A stretch of DNA of 64,000 nt from Niabella agricola (GTDB lineage: Bacteria > Bacteroidota > Bacteroidia > Chitinophagales > Chitinophagaceae), in NCBI RefSeq assembly GCF_021538615.1, contig NZ_JAJHIZ010000002.1:1-64000 (forward strand). Reading direction: 5' to 3'. A model generated the notes under the pieces. That model did not search any database. It saw only the letters and a program-made list of their open reading frames with translations, and was not told the DNA's origin. The position numbers were made by a program, and so were the translations under genes. Within the stretch, counting starts at the first letter, position 1; each line of letters begins with the position of its first letter. Of the stretch, positions 53,456 to 62,602 are shown in pieces.

Positions 53456-53553
53456 GTTTTAAAGATACGGCATTTGCTGGATCATCTGTAAGGTTGCAGC
53501 ACAAAGCATCTTTGCCTACAGGTCAGGGGGTGAACGCAGAAATTAGGCATTAC

Positions 53554-53604
53554 CAGCGGAAAAGGTCAGCGTAAATCAGCGAGGAAAATCAGCGAAAATC
53601 CGCG
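53554..53604 (+). repeat. CAGCG direct repeat with 13+10-base period
   Basis: CAGCG-type starts occur at 53554, 53567, 53577, 53590 and (as CCGCG) 53600, giving alternating spacings of 13, 10, 13 and 10. This is two copies of a 23-base unit. It lies between endonuclease V and the histidine kinase. Confidence 0.65.
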
Positions 53605-53618
53605 GGCAAAACCGCCTG

Positions 53619-55346
53619 CTAATTGTTGTCGGCCACCGGGAGGGTTACCACAAATTCTGTTCCCGCTCCAAATTCACTGTGTACGGCAATGGATCCGCCC
53701 TGTGCTTCGATCAGTTCTTTGCTGATGGAGAGGCCGAGGCCCGTGCCTTCTTTTTTAGAGCCGGGGATCCGGAAATAGCGGTCGAATATCTTGTCGAGAT
53801 AAAAGGGCGCAATGCCCTGCCCCTGATCCTTCACCGTAAAAAGTACGTGCTCCCTGCCGGCAGCAACCACTATGGTAACCGGGCTGTTCTCATGGCTGTA
53901 GCGGATGGCGTTGGAGATCAGGTTGCTGAAGATCCAGGCGGTTTTATCGGCATCTACATTTAAAAGTGGAAGCGCTGTTGGTATCTGTACCTGTAACTGG
54001 ATATTCCTGGAGGCCGCTGCCGTTTCGTTGATCTGTACCGCTTTTTGGATCAGTGCTTCCGGATGGCACAATACCGGCTGTAGCTGGAGTTTACCACTTT
54101 CCAGTTGGGTTACGTTCAGTAATTCACTGGTTATTTTCAGCAGGCGGGCCGCGTCCTCCTGTATGCTTCCGACCAGTTCTTTTTGCTCCGCGTTTAAATT
54201 TCCGATACGGTCGTTTTCGAGCAGCTGGGCGCTCATTTTTATAGAAGAGATGGGGGTTTTAAGCTCGTGAGAAACCGTAGCAATAAAATTGGTTTTTGCA
54301 TAATCCAGTTCTTTGAAAGGCGTAATGTTTTTTAAAAAGATCACATCACCCAGATGCTGCGCTTCGGTTTCACCGGTTGGAATAATGCTGATCGGGATAA
54401 TCGCCTTGTCGAAATAACTTTCTTTATTATCCGCGTATATTTTTAATGGTTCCTGTGCAGCAACCGGTTCAAAAAAATCGCGGATCAGCATCCGGATCAG
54501 GTCGTTGCTCACTGCCAGGTCCTGTACCGGTTTCCCGAGCACTTCCGCGGGCCGTGTATTGGTGATGCGGGCGGCTTCTTCATTTATAAAAATGACGCTT
54601 TTGTTTTCGTCCAGTCCGATCACCGGTTCGTGTATATTATTAATCAGCGTTTCGATGCGCTGCTTTTCATTCATCAGTCGCGCTAGATTACTGTTGTTAT
54701 ATTCTTCGAGCTTTTGCGCCATGGTATTGAAAGCCTTTGCCATATCGCCAAATTCATCCGGCTTGTTGTAGTAGATCCGTTGGGAATAATTTTTGGAAGT
54801 AATGCTGCGGATACTGGATGTGAGGGTTTTGATCGGGTTAGAGATGGCGGCCGGCAGATTGAGCAGCAGGGTAAAGGCGATGATAAAACAAAGGGTTCCG
54901 CTTACGGCAATCCACACAATGGCCTTGTCGGCGGTTTTTCCTGCAATAGTACTTTTCCGCTGAATCGCCTGCATATTTAGCAGCATAATATCTGCAAGGT
55001 CTTTCCGGATCTGATAGATTAGCAAGGTATCCCCGGGGGTCTTTTTGATCTGCTGGAAATCGGTATTTACCCGCTCCGTAGCTTCCAGCTCATTGGGCTC
55101 GGTAATATTCTCTTTCTGACGTTTTAACTGGGCTTCAAATTTTTGCTGTATACGGGGTGATTGGATTCCTTCATCCAGCGCCAGCAACATCTCCCGGGAA
55201 TAAGATACCGAGTTGTAATTGGCCACCAGGATGTTCTTGGTATCTGCCGAAAGCCGGTTAATGTAAATGCCCGAAAGGATGGCCAGGAAGGCGACCAACG
55301 CAAAGAGCGCACCCAATCCCAGCACCAGTTTTGTTTGAATACGCAT
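53619..55346 (-). CDS. HAMP-PAS sensor histidine kinase of the kdp locus
   Basis: A 575-residue inner-membrane kinase. Two transmembrane helices (about 8-28 and 145-168) flank a short periplasmic helix bundle. HAMP follows (about 170-222; N-P-I-K-T-L-T), then a PAS domain (about 225-340; V-I-G-L-D-E-N-K-S-V-I-F-I-N-E-E). HisKA has F-I-A-T-V-S-H-E-L-K-T-P, and the ATPase part has N-L-I-S-N-A-I-R-Y-S, D-Q-G-Q-G-I and G-T-G-L-G-L-S. It lies 37 bases after the truncated kdpD. It is well placed to serve as the missing kinase half of KdpD, although its topology differs (two helices, not four). Confidence 0.92.
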   Translation of the reverse strand: MRIQTKLVLGLGALFALVAFLAILSGIYINRLSADTKNILVANYNSVSYSREMLLALDEGIQSPRIQQKFEAQLKRQKENITEPNELEATERVNTDFQQIKKTPGDTLLIYQIRKDLADIMLLNMQAIQRKSTIAGKTADKAIVWIAVSGTLCFIIAFTLLLNLPAAISNPIKTLTSSIRSITSKNYSQRIYYNKPDEFGDMAKAFNTMAQKLEEYNNSNLARLMNEKQRIETLINNIHEPVIGLDENKSVIFINEEAARITNTRPAEVLGKPVQDLAVSNDLIRMLIRDFFEPVAAQEPLKIYADNKESYFDKAIIPISIIPTGETEAQHLGDVIFLKNITPFKELDYAKTNFIATVSHELKTPISSIKMSAQLLENDRIGNLNAEQKELVGSIQEDAARLLKITSELLNVTQLESGKLQLQPVLCHPEALIQKAVQINETAAASRNIQLQVQIPTALPLLNVDADKTAWIFSNLISNAIRYSHENSPVTIVVAAGREHVLFTVKDQGQGIAPFYLDKIFDRYFRIPGSKKEGTGLGLSISKELIEAQGGSIAVHSEFGAGTEFVVTLPVADNN

Positions 55347-55383
55347 TTCTTAATTTTTATACATCAACAAAAATAAAACAACC

Positions 55384-56493
55384 TTAACTTAGGATCACCA
55401 GGTCGATCTGGCTATCGCTTAGTTTTTTTAAGAGATTGCTGAAAATATTGGTGGCTGCAATCACCTGCATTAAACTCAAATGGGGTTTGCCGATACAAAT
55501 GGTGGTGATTTTCCGTTCTTCTGCCTGCTCCACAATTGCAGCTGCGATCCGGTCTGCCTTTACTTTAATGATCTCTGCACCCAGCTCTGTTGCCAGCTGA
55601 AAATTGTGAATGAGGTAGCGCTGCTTGTCTAACCGGATCTTGTCTGCACTTTCCGCCGGCGTTTCCACATACAACACATACCATTTGCTGTGGTAATAGT
55701 TCGCCAGGCGAGCTGTTTTCCGGATTACGGTTTTTGACGTTTTTTCGTTGCTGCTGATGCAGGCCATAAAACGTTCCTGCTGCAATGGAAGCTTTACCAC
55801 CTCGGCCTCCACCTTTCGCTCTACAGCGGACGCTACTTCTTTTAAAGCCAGTTCACGCAATTGCAGGATGTGATCGTGTTTAAAAAAATTGTTAAGCGCC
55901 GACTGGATCTTGTCGTTTTTATAGATCTTGCCTTCTTTCAGACGGGTGATCAGTTCGTCAGATGGCAGGTCGATATTCACTACTTCGTCGGCTTCCTTAA
56001 TGATGCTGTCCGGAATCCGCTCGGCTACATTCACGCCGGTAATGGCTAGGACATCTTCGTGCAGGCTTTCAATATGTTGAATGTTTACGGCTGAAATTAC
56101 GTTGATCCCCGCGTCGAGGATCTCCTGAACGTCTTGCCAGCGTTTATTATTGCGACTGCCTTCGATATTGGTGTGGGCCAGCTCATCTACCAAAACCACT
56201 TCCGGCCGCAGGCTGATGATGGTGTCGGTGTCCATCTCTTCCAGTTCCTTACCCTTATAAAAAAGCCGCCGTCGCGGAATTTCAGGCAAACCTTCCAGCA
56301 GGGCATGGGTTTCCTCGCGGTGGTGGGTTTCAATATATCCGATGCGTACATCGATGCCGTTGCGTAGCAATACATGAGCCTCCTGTAGCATCCGGTATGT
56401 TTTTCCCACGCCGGCGCTCATGCCAATGTAGATTTTAAACCGGCCACGTTTATTTTTCTGAATGAGTTTTAAGAAATCGGCTGCTGCATCCAT
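55384..56493 (-). CDS. kdpD: KdpD sensory half only (KdpD-N plus Usp domain)
   Basis: A 369-residue protein holding only the KdpD N-terminal sensory part. Walker A is G-M-S-A-G-V-G-K-T at about 24-32; Walker B is V-L-V-D-E-L-A-H-T-N near 100. A universal-stress domain follows (about 245-369). Complete KdpD is about 890 residues and continues with four membrane helices, a GAF region and a kinase. Here none of those exist: the gene ends cleanly with a stop at 55384 and the next gene encodes a different kinase. There is no sign of a frameshift, so this is a stable split. It senses potassium or osmotic state in the family. Confidence 0.9.
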   Translation of the reverse strand: MDAAADFLKLIQKNKRGRFKIYIGMSAGVGKTYRMLQEAHVLLRNGIDVRIGYIETHHREETHALLEGLPEIPRRRLFYKGKELEEMDTDTIISLRPEVVLVDELAHTNIEGSRNNKRWQDVQEILDAGINVISAVNIQHIESLHEDVLAITGVNVAERIPDSIIKEADEVVNIDLPSDELITRLKEGKIYKNDKIQSALNNFFKHDHILQLRELALKEVASAVERKVEAEVVKLPLQQERFMACISSNEKTSKTVIRKTARLANYYHSKWYVLYVETPAESADKIRLDKQRYLIHNFQLATELGAEIIKVKADRIAAAIVEQAEERKITTICIGKPHLSLMQVIAATNIFSNLLKKLSDSQIDLVILS

Positions 56494-56505
56494 GATGATG
56501 GTTGT

Positions 56506-57606
56506 TTAAAAGGAAAATGCTATTGCGCTTGTAAATGCGAAGTTATTCTTTGATGGAAGATCCTGATTTAAAAATATGCGATCTTTGCTGTTCAAGCCCC
56601 TGCCTTCGATCCGCCAAACGAACCGGTTGGTGATTTTACGGTCGATATTGAGGCTGTATCCCCATGTTTTAAACCCATGCCCGGTACCCGTAGGAATGAT
56701 TGTTCCATACGGGTCGCTAAAATATTCACCCCGGAGCCCGATGCTCCAGTTGTCGTTGAACCAGGAGGTGATCAGCACCGGCGTATACCAGGTGTTGTAA
56801 TGGCTGCTGCCCTTTGCCTGCTGCTCCATACCGATATCAAATCCGAGGGTGAACAGAAAATGTGATGATAGCTGGAACTGACCGTAAAAATCATGAAAGT
56901 AGCGCCATTGCCGGATGCTGTCCGGTTTATCGTTACCGATGAAGGAGCTGCTGTTGAGTGTTATCTTATCCGATGGTTTAAACGTAAGCTGGTGGCCGAA
57001 TGCCAGGGTGTTGTTCCCGTTTAGGCGTTCGATGCGCTGCCAGCCGTTTAACAACAAACCACTGATATACCATTTACCATTATTGGTGGTATAGGAAAGG
57101 CGAACCCCTGTTTCAAAATAGGGCGAGTTTTCTGCGGCGATGCTTCGCGTTAATGTCTGGCAATCTTTTCCGATAGCACTTTCCCAACCGATATGGGAGG
57201 GGAGTACGCCGGCATCGATCCAGAGACTGCGCTTTTTTGTAAGTTTGAGGCCGGCGTTGGCTTCATAGATGTTCTTCAGCACATCTTTTTCGGCGGCCAT
57301 GTTATCGCTGCTGTAAGTGCCGGTCATCAGCCCGATGTTTCCTCTCACACGTTCCGTGCTATAGCTGGCTTTTACCAGGGCAAGGTTGATATTAACCGTG
57401 TTGTGGCGGTTGTAGCTGTACAGAAAGGGCTGCCGGATATGATTGGCCGGCTTTCCTAAATCATAACTATAAAATGCTTCGCCGTAGCCGCTGATCTTAA
57501 GCGATTTTTCAGTGCTGTCTGTTTGGGCAATTGCCTTTTGAAGCGCGGTAAATGGAGCTGTCAGTGCCAGGCAAATAATACCGTTGCGGATTGTTCTGCT
57601 GTTCAT
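56506..57606 (-). CDS. OmpL-like beta-barrel porin within the kdp operon
   Basis: A 366-residue outer-membrane protein. The start at 57606 gives a signal peptide ending A-I-A-Q. The rest alternates hydrophobic and polar residues in about 16-18 strands (S-G-Y-G-E-A-F-Y-S-Y at the start), ending in F-A-F-T-S-A-I-A-F-S-F, typical of barrel C-termini. This matches the beta-barrel porin-2 (OmpL-like) group. It sits between kdpC and kdpD, 12 bases from the latter, and so is probably co-expressed under potassium limitation. A role in letting K+ through the outer membrane is inference from position. Confidence 0.85.
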   Translation of the reverse strand: MNSRTIRNGIICLALTAPFTALQKAIAQTDSTEKSLKISGYGEAFYSYDLGKPANHIRQPFLYSYNRHNTVNINLALVKASYSTERVRGNIGLMTGTYSSDNMAAEKDVLKNIYEANAGLKLTKKRSLWIDAGVLPSHIGWESAIGKDCQTLTRSIAAENSPYFETGVRLSYTTNNGKWYISGLLLNGWQRIERLNGNNTLAFGHQLTFKPSDKITLNSSSFIGNDKPDSIRQWRYFHDFYGQFQLSSHFLFTLGFDIGMEQQAKGSSHYNTWYTPVLITSWFNDNWSIGLRGEYFSDPYGTIIPTGTGHGFKTWGYSLNIDRKITNRFVWRIEGRGLNSKDRIFLNQDLPSKNNFAFTSAIAFSF

Positions 57607-57699
57607 GCGTTTGTTTTCTTGTGTTGTTTGAGGAGATCGCCTATGGAGCCGGCACCGCTTCTTTCGCAAAGAAGAGCGCCGGTCACGGGTTTTAAAGGA

Positions 57700-58248
57700 T
57701 CAATGGTTTAATTTGTCGAGGTCGATATTTAATTTCAACACATTTATTTTCCGGGGGCCCAGAAACCGATGGTCAATATGGTTATTTACCAATTCCTGTA
57801 CGCTCTGTTGTGCAAGCCCCCGGACCCTTGCAATGCGTGCTACCTGGGCATTCGCCGCAGCAACCGAAATGTCGGGGTCTAACCCGCTGCCGCTTGCTGT
57901 TACAATATCGGCGGGGATTACGGCTCCTGGATTCAGCTGTTTAAAATTTTCGACCCGTTGCCGTACTTCTTTCAGGTAGTCAGGATTGTTAGGTCCTTTA
58001 TTGCTGCCACCGCTGCCGCCGGCATTGTAAGCTACCGCGGAAGGGCGAGAATGGAAGTAGATGCTGCTATCGAAACGTTGCCCGATATTGGCATAATAGC
58101 TTTTCCCGCGGCTGTCCGTGATCATTTCTCCCTTTCCTTTTTCCGGTGTAAGCCGGGCAAAGCCTGAGAGCAGCAATGGATAAAAGCCTACACAGAGCAA
58201 CATCAGTACAAGTGTAAGGCGTAGGGCGGGAAGAATATGTTGTTTCAT
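57700..58248 (-). CDS. kdpC: Potassium-transporting ATPase subunit C
   Basis: A 182-residue subunit of the KdpFABC pump. A single N-terminal membrane helix (about 8-32) carries the family sequence F-Y-P-L-L-L-S-G. The periplasmic part has F-H-S-R-P-S-A, then N-P-D-Y, then S-G-S-G-L-D-P-D-I-S, which is strongly conserved. It assists ATP affinity and stabilises the complex. It follows kdpB after a 92-base gap that contains a heptamer tract. Confidence 0.95.
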   Translation of the reverse strand: MKQHILPALRLTLVLMLLCVGFYPLLLSGFARLTPEKGKGEMITDSRGKSYYANIGQRFDSSIYFHSRPSAVAYNAGGSGGSNKGPNNPDYLKEVRQRVENFKQLNPGAVIPADIVTASGSGLDPDISVAAANAQVARIARVRGLAQQSVQELVNNHIDHRFLGPRKINVLKLNIDLDKLNH

Positions 58249-58261
58249 TGTTTTATTTTTT

Positions 58262-58296
58262 GGAGAAGTGAATGGTGAAATATTTATGGTGAGACC
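58262..58296 (+). repeat. Heptamer tract between kdpB and kdpC
   Basis: Five 7-base units such as TGAATGG, TGAAATA and TTTATGG. It lies 14 bases before the kdpC start (minus strand). Confidence 0.55.
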
Positions 58297-58340
58297 CTGG
58301 CCTGAGAAATTTATAGCGAAAATGGATGCCAGTATTGTTT

Positions 58341-60422
58341 TTAAAAGACCAGTCCCACCATCAGGTCAATCAGCTTAATGCCGATAAAAGGCACAATAAT
58401 GCCGCCAAGCCCATAAATGAAGAGGTTTCTTCGCAGCAGTGCACTGGCGCCGATGGGTTTGTAGGCAACGCCTTTTAATGCCAATGGTATCAGTAAGGGA
58501 ATGATAATGGCATTAAAGATTACAGCAGAAAGAATGGCGCTTTCCGGACTATGCAGCCGCATGATATTTAACCCCTGTAGGGTTGGCACAGCGGCAATGA
58601 ATAATGCCGGTATGATGGCAAAATATTTGGCCACATCGTTGGCGATGCTAAAAGTAGTGAGTGTGCCACGGGTCATCAGCAATTGTTTCCCGATCTCTAC
58701 TACCTCGATCAGCTTCGTTGGGTCATTGTCAAGATCTACCATATTGCCGGCTTCTTTGGCTGCCTGCGTTCCGCTGTTCATAGCCACGCCTACATCGGCC
58801 TGCGCCAGGGCGGGTGCATCATTGGTGCCGTCGCCCATCATGGCAACCAGGCGGCCTTCAGCCTGCTCCTTCCGGATATAATTCATTTTGTCTTCAGGTT
58901 TGGCCTCCGCAATAAAATCGTCTACCCCGGCTTTTTCTGCAATGAATTTGGCGGTAAGCGGATTATCTCCGGTTACCATCACTGTTTTGATACCCATCCG
59001 GCGCAGCCGTTCAAAACGCTCCCGGATGCCGGGTTTGATGATGTCCTGTAGTTCGATCACTCCCAGTACCGTGTCGTTTTGGGCTACCACCAGCGGAGTA
59101 CCTCCATTGCTCGCGATCTTCTTTGTTTGGATAAGGGTTGCTGCCGGAATGCTGTTGCCTGCTTTTTGAACCAGTCTTGTAATGGCATCCATAGCGCCCT
59201 TACGGATATGGACGCCGCTGAAGTTTACGCCAGAGCACCGGGTCTCTGCGGTGAACGGGATTGGTTTGTAATTGCTGTGCTCAGCAAAGAACTGCTGCTG
59301 TGCATGCGGAATATAGCTTTTATCTTTAAGCATGCCGGAAGCCAGTTCCACGATGGATTTTCCCTCTGGGGTTTCGTCTGCAAGAGAACTCAGTACTGCA
59401 GCCTCCATGAAATTCTGTTCACTGACGCCGTTGGCCGGCCAAAAATGGGTGGCCTTCCTGTTTCCGATAGTGATGGTACCTGTTTTATCCAGCAACAGCA
59501 CATCAATGTCGCCCGCGGTTTCAACGGCCTTGCCACTCTTGGTGATTACATTGGCCCGCAGCGCCCGGTCCATACCTGCAATGCCGATTGCAGAAAGCAG
59601 GCCGCCAATGGTAGTGGGGATCAGGCAAACAAAAAGTGCGATCAGGGCCGCGATGGTAATGGGGGTGTGCGCAAAGTCGCCAAATGGCTTCAGCGTGGTA
59701 CATACGATAATAAATACGAGTGAAAAGCCGGCGAGCAAAATGGTAAGGGCGATTTCGTTGGGCGTCTTCTGCCGGGAGGCTCCCTCTACCAGAGCGATCA
59801 TTTTGTCCAGGAAACTTTCGCCGGGTCTTGTGGTTACTTTTACTTTTATTTTATCCGATAAAACCTTGGTGCCGCCAGTTACCGAGCTTTTATCACCACC
59901 GGCTTCCCGGATTACGGGAGCACTCTCGCCGGTGATTGCGCTTTCGTCAATCGTAGCGAGGCCTTCGATAATCTCTCCGTCGGTAGGAACGATATCACCT
60001 GGTTCGCAGATGAAAATATCATTGAGTTCAAGGGTGGAAGAAGGAACAATACGTATTTCGTTCAGCGTCATTTCTCCTACCCGTTCTATTTTCTTTGCCG
60101 GGGTTTCTTCCCTCGTTTTACGTAAACTGTTGGCCTGGGCCTTTCCACGCGCTTCAGCAATGGCTTCCGCAAAATTGGCAAAGAGCAGGGTGATAAAAAG
60201 AACGGAAGTGATGGTAATGTTATACGCCAGTGATCCCTGCGCGGCGCTGTTTCCCGCTGCTGCGATCCAGATGCATACGCCCAGCATCACCAGGGTGCCG
60301 ATCCATACCAGGAACATGACCGGATTGCGGAACATTTTCGAAGGGCTTAGTTTAGCGAAAGAATCTTTCAGTGCTTCGAGGAACTGATCTTTTTGAAACA
60401 AGGATGTATATTGATTTTTCAT
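58341..60422 (-). CDS. kdpB: Potassium-transporting ATPase subunit B
   Basis: A 693-residue P-type ATPase, the energising subunit of KdpFABC. The phosphorylated Asp is D312 in D-K-T-G-T. The actuator has T-G-E-S-A, the phosphorylation domain ends with M-V-T-G-D-N-P and [10 protein letters not shown]. Seven membrane helices are recognisable, including the I-P-T-T-I-G kink. Length matches the family (about 680). The gene lies in the order kdpF-A-B-C, separated from kdpA by a 184-base gap filled mainly with repeat tracts. Confidence 0.97.
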   Translation of the reverse strand: MKNQYTSLFQKDQFLEALKDSFAKLSPSKMFRNPVMFLVWIGTLVMLGVCIWIAAAGNSAAQGSLAYNITITSVLFITLLFANFAEAIAEARGKAQANSLRKTREETPAKKIERVGEMTLNEIRIVPSSTLELNDIFICEPGDIVPTDGEIIEGLATIDESAITGESAPVIREAGGDKSSVTGGTKVLSDKIKVKVTTRPGESFLDKMIALVEGASRQKTPNEIALTILLAGFSLVFIIVCTTLKPFGDFAHTPITIAALIALFVCLIPTTIGGLLSAIGIAGMDRALRANVITKSGKAVETAGDIDVLLLDKTGTITIGNRKATHFWPANGVSEQNFMEAAVLSSLADETPEGKSIVELASGMLKDKSYIPHAQQQFFAEHSNYKPIPFTAETRCSGVNFSGVHIRKGAMDAITRLVQKAGNSIPAATLIQTKKIASNGGTPLVVAQNDTVLGVIELQDIIKPGIRERFERLRRMGIKTVMVTGDNPLTAKFIAEKAGVDDFIAEAKPEDKMNYIRKEQAEGRLVAMMGDGTNDAPALAQADVGVAMNSGTQAAKEAGNMVDLDNDPTKLIEVVEIGKQLLMTRGTLTTFSIANDVAKYFAIIPALFIAAVPTLQGLNIMRLHSPESAILSAVIFNAIIIPLLIPLALKGVAYKPIGASALLRRNLFIYGLGGIIVPFIGIKLIDLMVGLVF

Positions 60423-60424
60423 TG

Positions 60425-60499
60425 TGAGATGTTTAAGGAGAAGTGAACGGTGATTGATTAGATACGGGAATCGAGCATTGAGATTTTGAAATTTGCGAA
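60425..60499 (+). repeat. Heptamer tract directly upstream of kdpB
   Basis: About eleven units, mostly 7 bases, such as TGAGATG, TGAACGG and TGATTGA, with one 5-base slip at 60439-60443. It begins 2 bases before the kdpB start codon. Confidence 0.55.
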
Positions 60500-60550
60500 A
60501 TCTGTTCTACATAAAGATTTTTGTTTTTGAATGCATTGCTTCGCCGCATT

Positions 60551-60599
60551 CTTAAATCTGGTATGTCAAACCTGGTATCTCGATTTTCTTGTCTCAATT
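60551..60599 (+). repeat. Heptamer tract near the end of kdpA, seven units
   Basis: Seven exact 7-base units, including CTTAAAT, CTGGTAT (twice) and CTCAATT. It ends 7 bases before the kdpA stop codon region (60607) and shares units with the tract at 52692. Confidence 0.75.
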
Positions 60600-60606
60600 C
60601 TGCTGC

Positions 60607-62295
60607 TTACCCCATCCCAAAATACTCTGCAATAGGTCCCAGTGTTAATGCGGGGAAGAAAGAGAGCGCTGCTACAATAACGATCACGGCGAATACCATA
60701 AATCCGAAGGTAGCAGTGTCTGTTTTCAGCGTACCCGCACTTTCAGGGATGTATTTTTTGGCGCCGAGGATGCCGGCAATGGCTACCGGACCGATAATGG
60801 GCAGGTAGCGGGAAAGGATCAATACAAAACCGGTGCTGATGTTCCACCAGGGCGTATTGTCGCCCAAACCTTCAAATCCGCTCCCGTTGTTGGCGGCACT
60901 GGACGTATATTCGTAGAGCATTTCACTAAAGCCATGGAAGCCCGGATTGGCGAGTGTGGCAGCTGTTTGTGCCGGCAATGCCGCCGCCAATGCGGTACCG
61001 GCCAGTATCAGCAGGGGGTGCAGCAGGGCTACGATCATGGCGATCTTCATTTCACGGGCTTCTATTTTTTTACCCAGGAATTCGGGTGTTCGGCCTACCA
61101 TCAGACCGCTGATAAAAACGGCAAGGATGATGAACACAAAATAATTCAGGATGCCAACGCCACAGCCTCCGTAAAAACAGTTGGTCATCATAGCCAGCAG
61201 CATATTCATGCCACTCAACGGCATATAGCTGGAATGCATGGAGTTGACGGACCCAGTGGATATTACGGTAGTAGCAATACTCCAATAGGCGGAGGCAGGG
61301 GTGCCAAAGCGTACTTCTTTTCCTTCCATGGCGCCCAATGCAGGGCTAACGCCCATGGCTGTAATGTTGGGATTACCGTTCATCTCCGTAATGATATTCG
61401 GAATACAAAGGATCAGGAATCCAAGAGTCATTACGCACCAGATGGCCCATCCCAGTTTTCTGCGGTTTATAAACTGTCCAAAAGCAAATACCATGGCAAA
61501 GGGAATCAGCATTTGTGCGATCATCTGTGTCATGTTGGTAATGTAGTTGACATTTTCGAAGGGGTGTGCGGAATTGGCGCCAAAAAAGCCGCCGCCGTTG
61601 GTACCCAGGTGCTTGATCGGAACAAATGCTGCCACCGGACCGGTGGATACATATGTGGTATCGCCCTGCAGGGAAATCATCTGCTGTTTGCCTTCAAAGG
61701 TCATGGGCGTATGATTCAGGATCAGGATCACGCCAATAATAATAGAAATGGGCAGCAGGATCCGGGTGATGGATTTGACAAAGGCGTTGTAAAAATTCCC
61801 CAGGGTTTGATGCGTTCCCTTCCGGAAAGCATAGAATACTGCAGCAGCGGCGGCCATACCTGTGGCGGCGGTTACAAACTGCAAAAACATCAGGTAAAGC
61901 TGGCTGAAGTAACTGACGCCGGTTTCTCCGGAGTAATGTTGCAGGTTGCAGTTTACCAGGAACGAAATAGCGGTATTAAAAGCCTGGTCGGGCGTTTGGT
62001 TAGGGTTATGATCAGGATTTAGCGGCAACCACGATTGGTTCAATAGAATGAACATGCCCAGCAAAAACCAGATCAGATTTATAACCAGTAAGACCACCAG
62101 CTGTTGCTTCCAGTTTTGTTCTTTTTGCGGATTAATCCCGCTGAGTTTAAAAAGAAGCCGTTCGATGGGGTTAAAAACCGGGTCCAGAAAACTACGCTCG
62201 TTACCATACACTTTAGCTATATACCTGCCCAGGGGGAGCGATAGCAGCAGTGTAAGAACAAACATAACGACGATGCCTAATATTTCAGTGTTCAT
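60607..62295 (-). CDS. kdpA: Potassium-transporting ATPase subunit A
   Basis: A 562-residue K+-selective subunit. It has about ten membrane helices with four selectivity-filter segments: the N-T-A-I-S-F-L-V-N-C-N region, G-T-N-G-G-G-F-F-G-A-N-S-A-H-P-F-E-N, R-F-G-T-P-A-S-A-Y-W, and the S-A-A-N-N-G-S-G-F-E-G-L loop. It provides the entry path for potassium. The length matches the family. A heptamer tract lies 20 bases upstream of its start, between it and kdpF. Confidence 0.97.
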   Translation of the reverse strand: MNTEILGIVVMFVLTLLLSLPLGRYIAKVYGNERSFLDPVFNPIERLLFKLSGINPQKEQNWKQQLVVLLVINLIWFLLGMFILLNQSWLPLNPDHNPNQTPDQAFNTAISFLVNCNLQHYSGETGVSYFSQLYLMFLQFVTAATGMAAAAAVFYAFRKGTHQTLGNFYNAFVKSITRILLPISIIIGVILILNHTPMTFEGKQQMISLQGDTTYVSTGPVAAFVPIKHLGTNGGGFFGANSAHPFENVNYITNMTQMIAQMLIPFAMVFAFGQFINRRKLGWAIWCVMTLGFLILCIPNIITEMNGNPNITAMGVSPALGAMEGKEVRFGTPASAYWSIATTVISTGSVNSMHSSYMPLSGMNMLLAMMTNCFYGGCGVGILNYFVFIILAVFISGLMVGRTPEFLGKKIEAREMKIAMIVALLHPLLILAGTALAAALPAQTAATLANPGFHGFSEMLYEYTSSAANNGSGFEGLGDNTPWWNISTGFVLILSRYLPIIGPVAIAGILGAKKYIPESAGTLKTDTATFGFMVFAVIVIVAALSFFPALTLGPIAEYFGMG

Positions 62296-62314
62296 TGTTT
62301 GGTAAGAAGTTTTA

Positions 62315-62356
62315 TAGTGAGAAAGAGAAATGTTAATAGTGAAAAATTTTTAGTGC
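62315..62356 (+). repeat. Imperfect heptamer tract between kdpF and kdpA
   Basis: ATAGTGA recurs at 62314 and 62336 and a related TTAGTGC at 62350, giving a loose 7-base phase with one slip. It is the weakest of the kdp tracts. Confidence 0.4.
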
Positions 62357-62372
62357 GATGTAGGGCTGCGTC

Positions 62373-62450
62373 CTAAAACTTTTCTGGTTTGAGCAGCACA
62401 TAACACATATAAATAAATACAAGGAGAGCGATAATGAATAGTTCTGTCAT
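62373..62450 (-). CDS. kdpF: KdpF small membrane subunit
   Basis: A 25-residue single-helix peptide. It begins M-T-E-L-F-I-I-A-L-L-V, has one hydrophobic segment and ends L-L-K-P-E-K-F, the expected K-P-E-x-F/W-type tail of KdpF. It binds KdpA and stabilises the pump. It is too short for standard gene finders and lies 77 bases upstream of kdpA, in the canonical position. Confidence 0.85.
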   Translation of the reverse strand: MTELFIIALLVFIYMCYVLLKPEKF

Positions 62451-62483
62451 TTTATTAAGATTAAATAGTTTATAGATGCTTCC

Positions 62484-62567
62484 TTAGATTTTTTCAAAAA
62501 AGGAAATGGATCTGAAAAAGAGGATAAAGCAGCCGATGCCTGAAAGTGTAAGAATAGCTGGTAACAT
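62484..62567 (-). CDS. Candidate 27-residue membrane peptide preceding kdpF
   Basis: An ATG-started frame of 27 residues with a stop at 62484. It begins M-L-P-A-I-L, is hydrophobic through about residue 18 and ends with an amphipathic tail (S-F-F-E-K-I). It lies 33 bases upstream of kdpF on the same strand, in the position expected for the first cistron. It is different from KdpF, which ends K-P-E-K-F. I cannot confirm expression; chance is possible at this length. Confidence 0.5.
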   Translation of the reverse strand: MLPAILTLSGIGCFILFFRSISFFEKI

Positions 62568-62602
62568 ATGTCTGTAATTTTTTTGTATTTAATTCATCCC
62601 TC

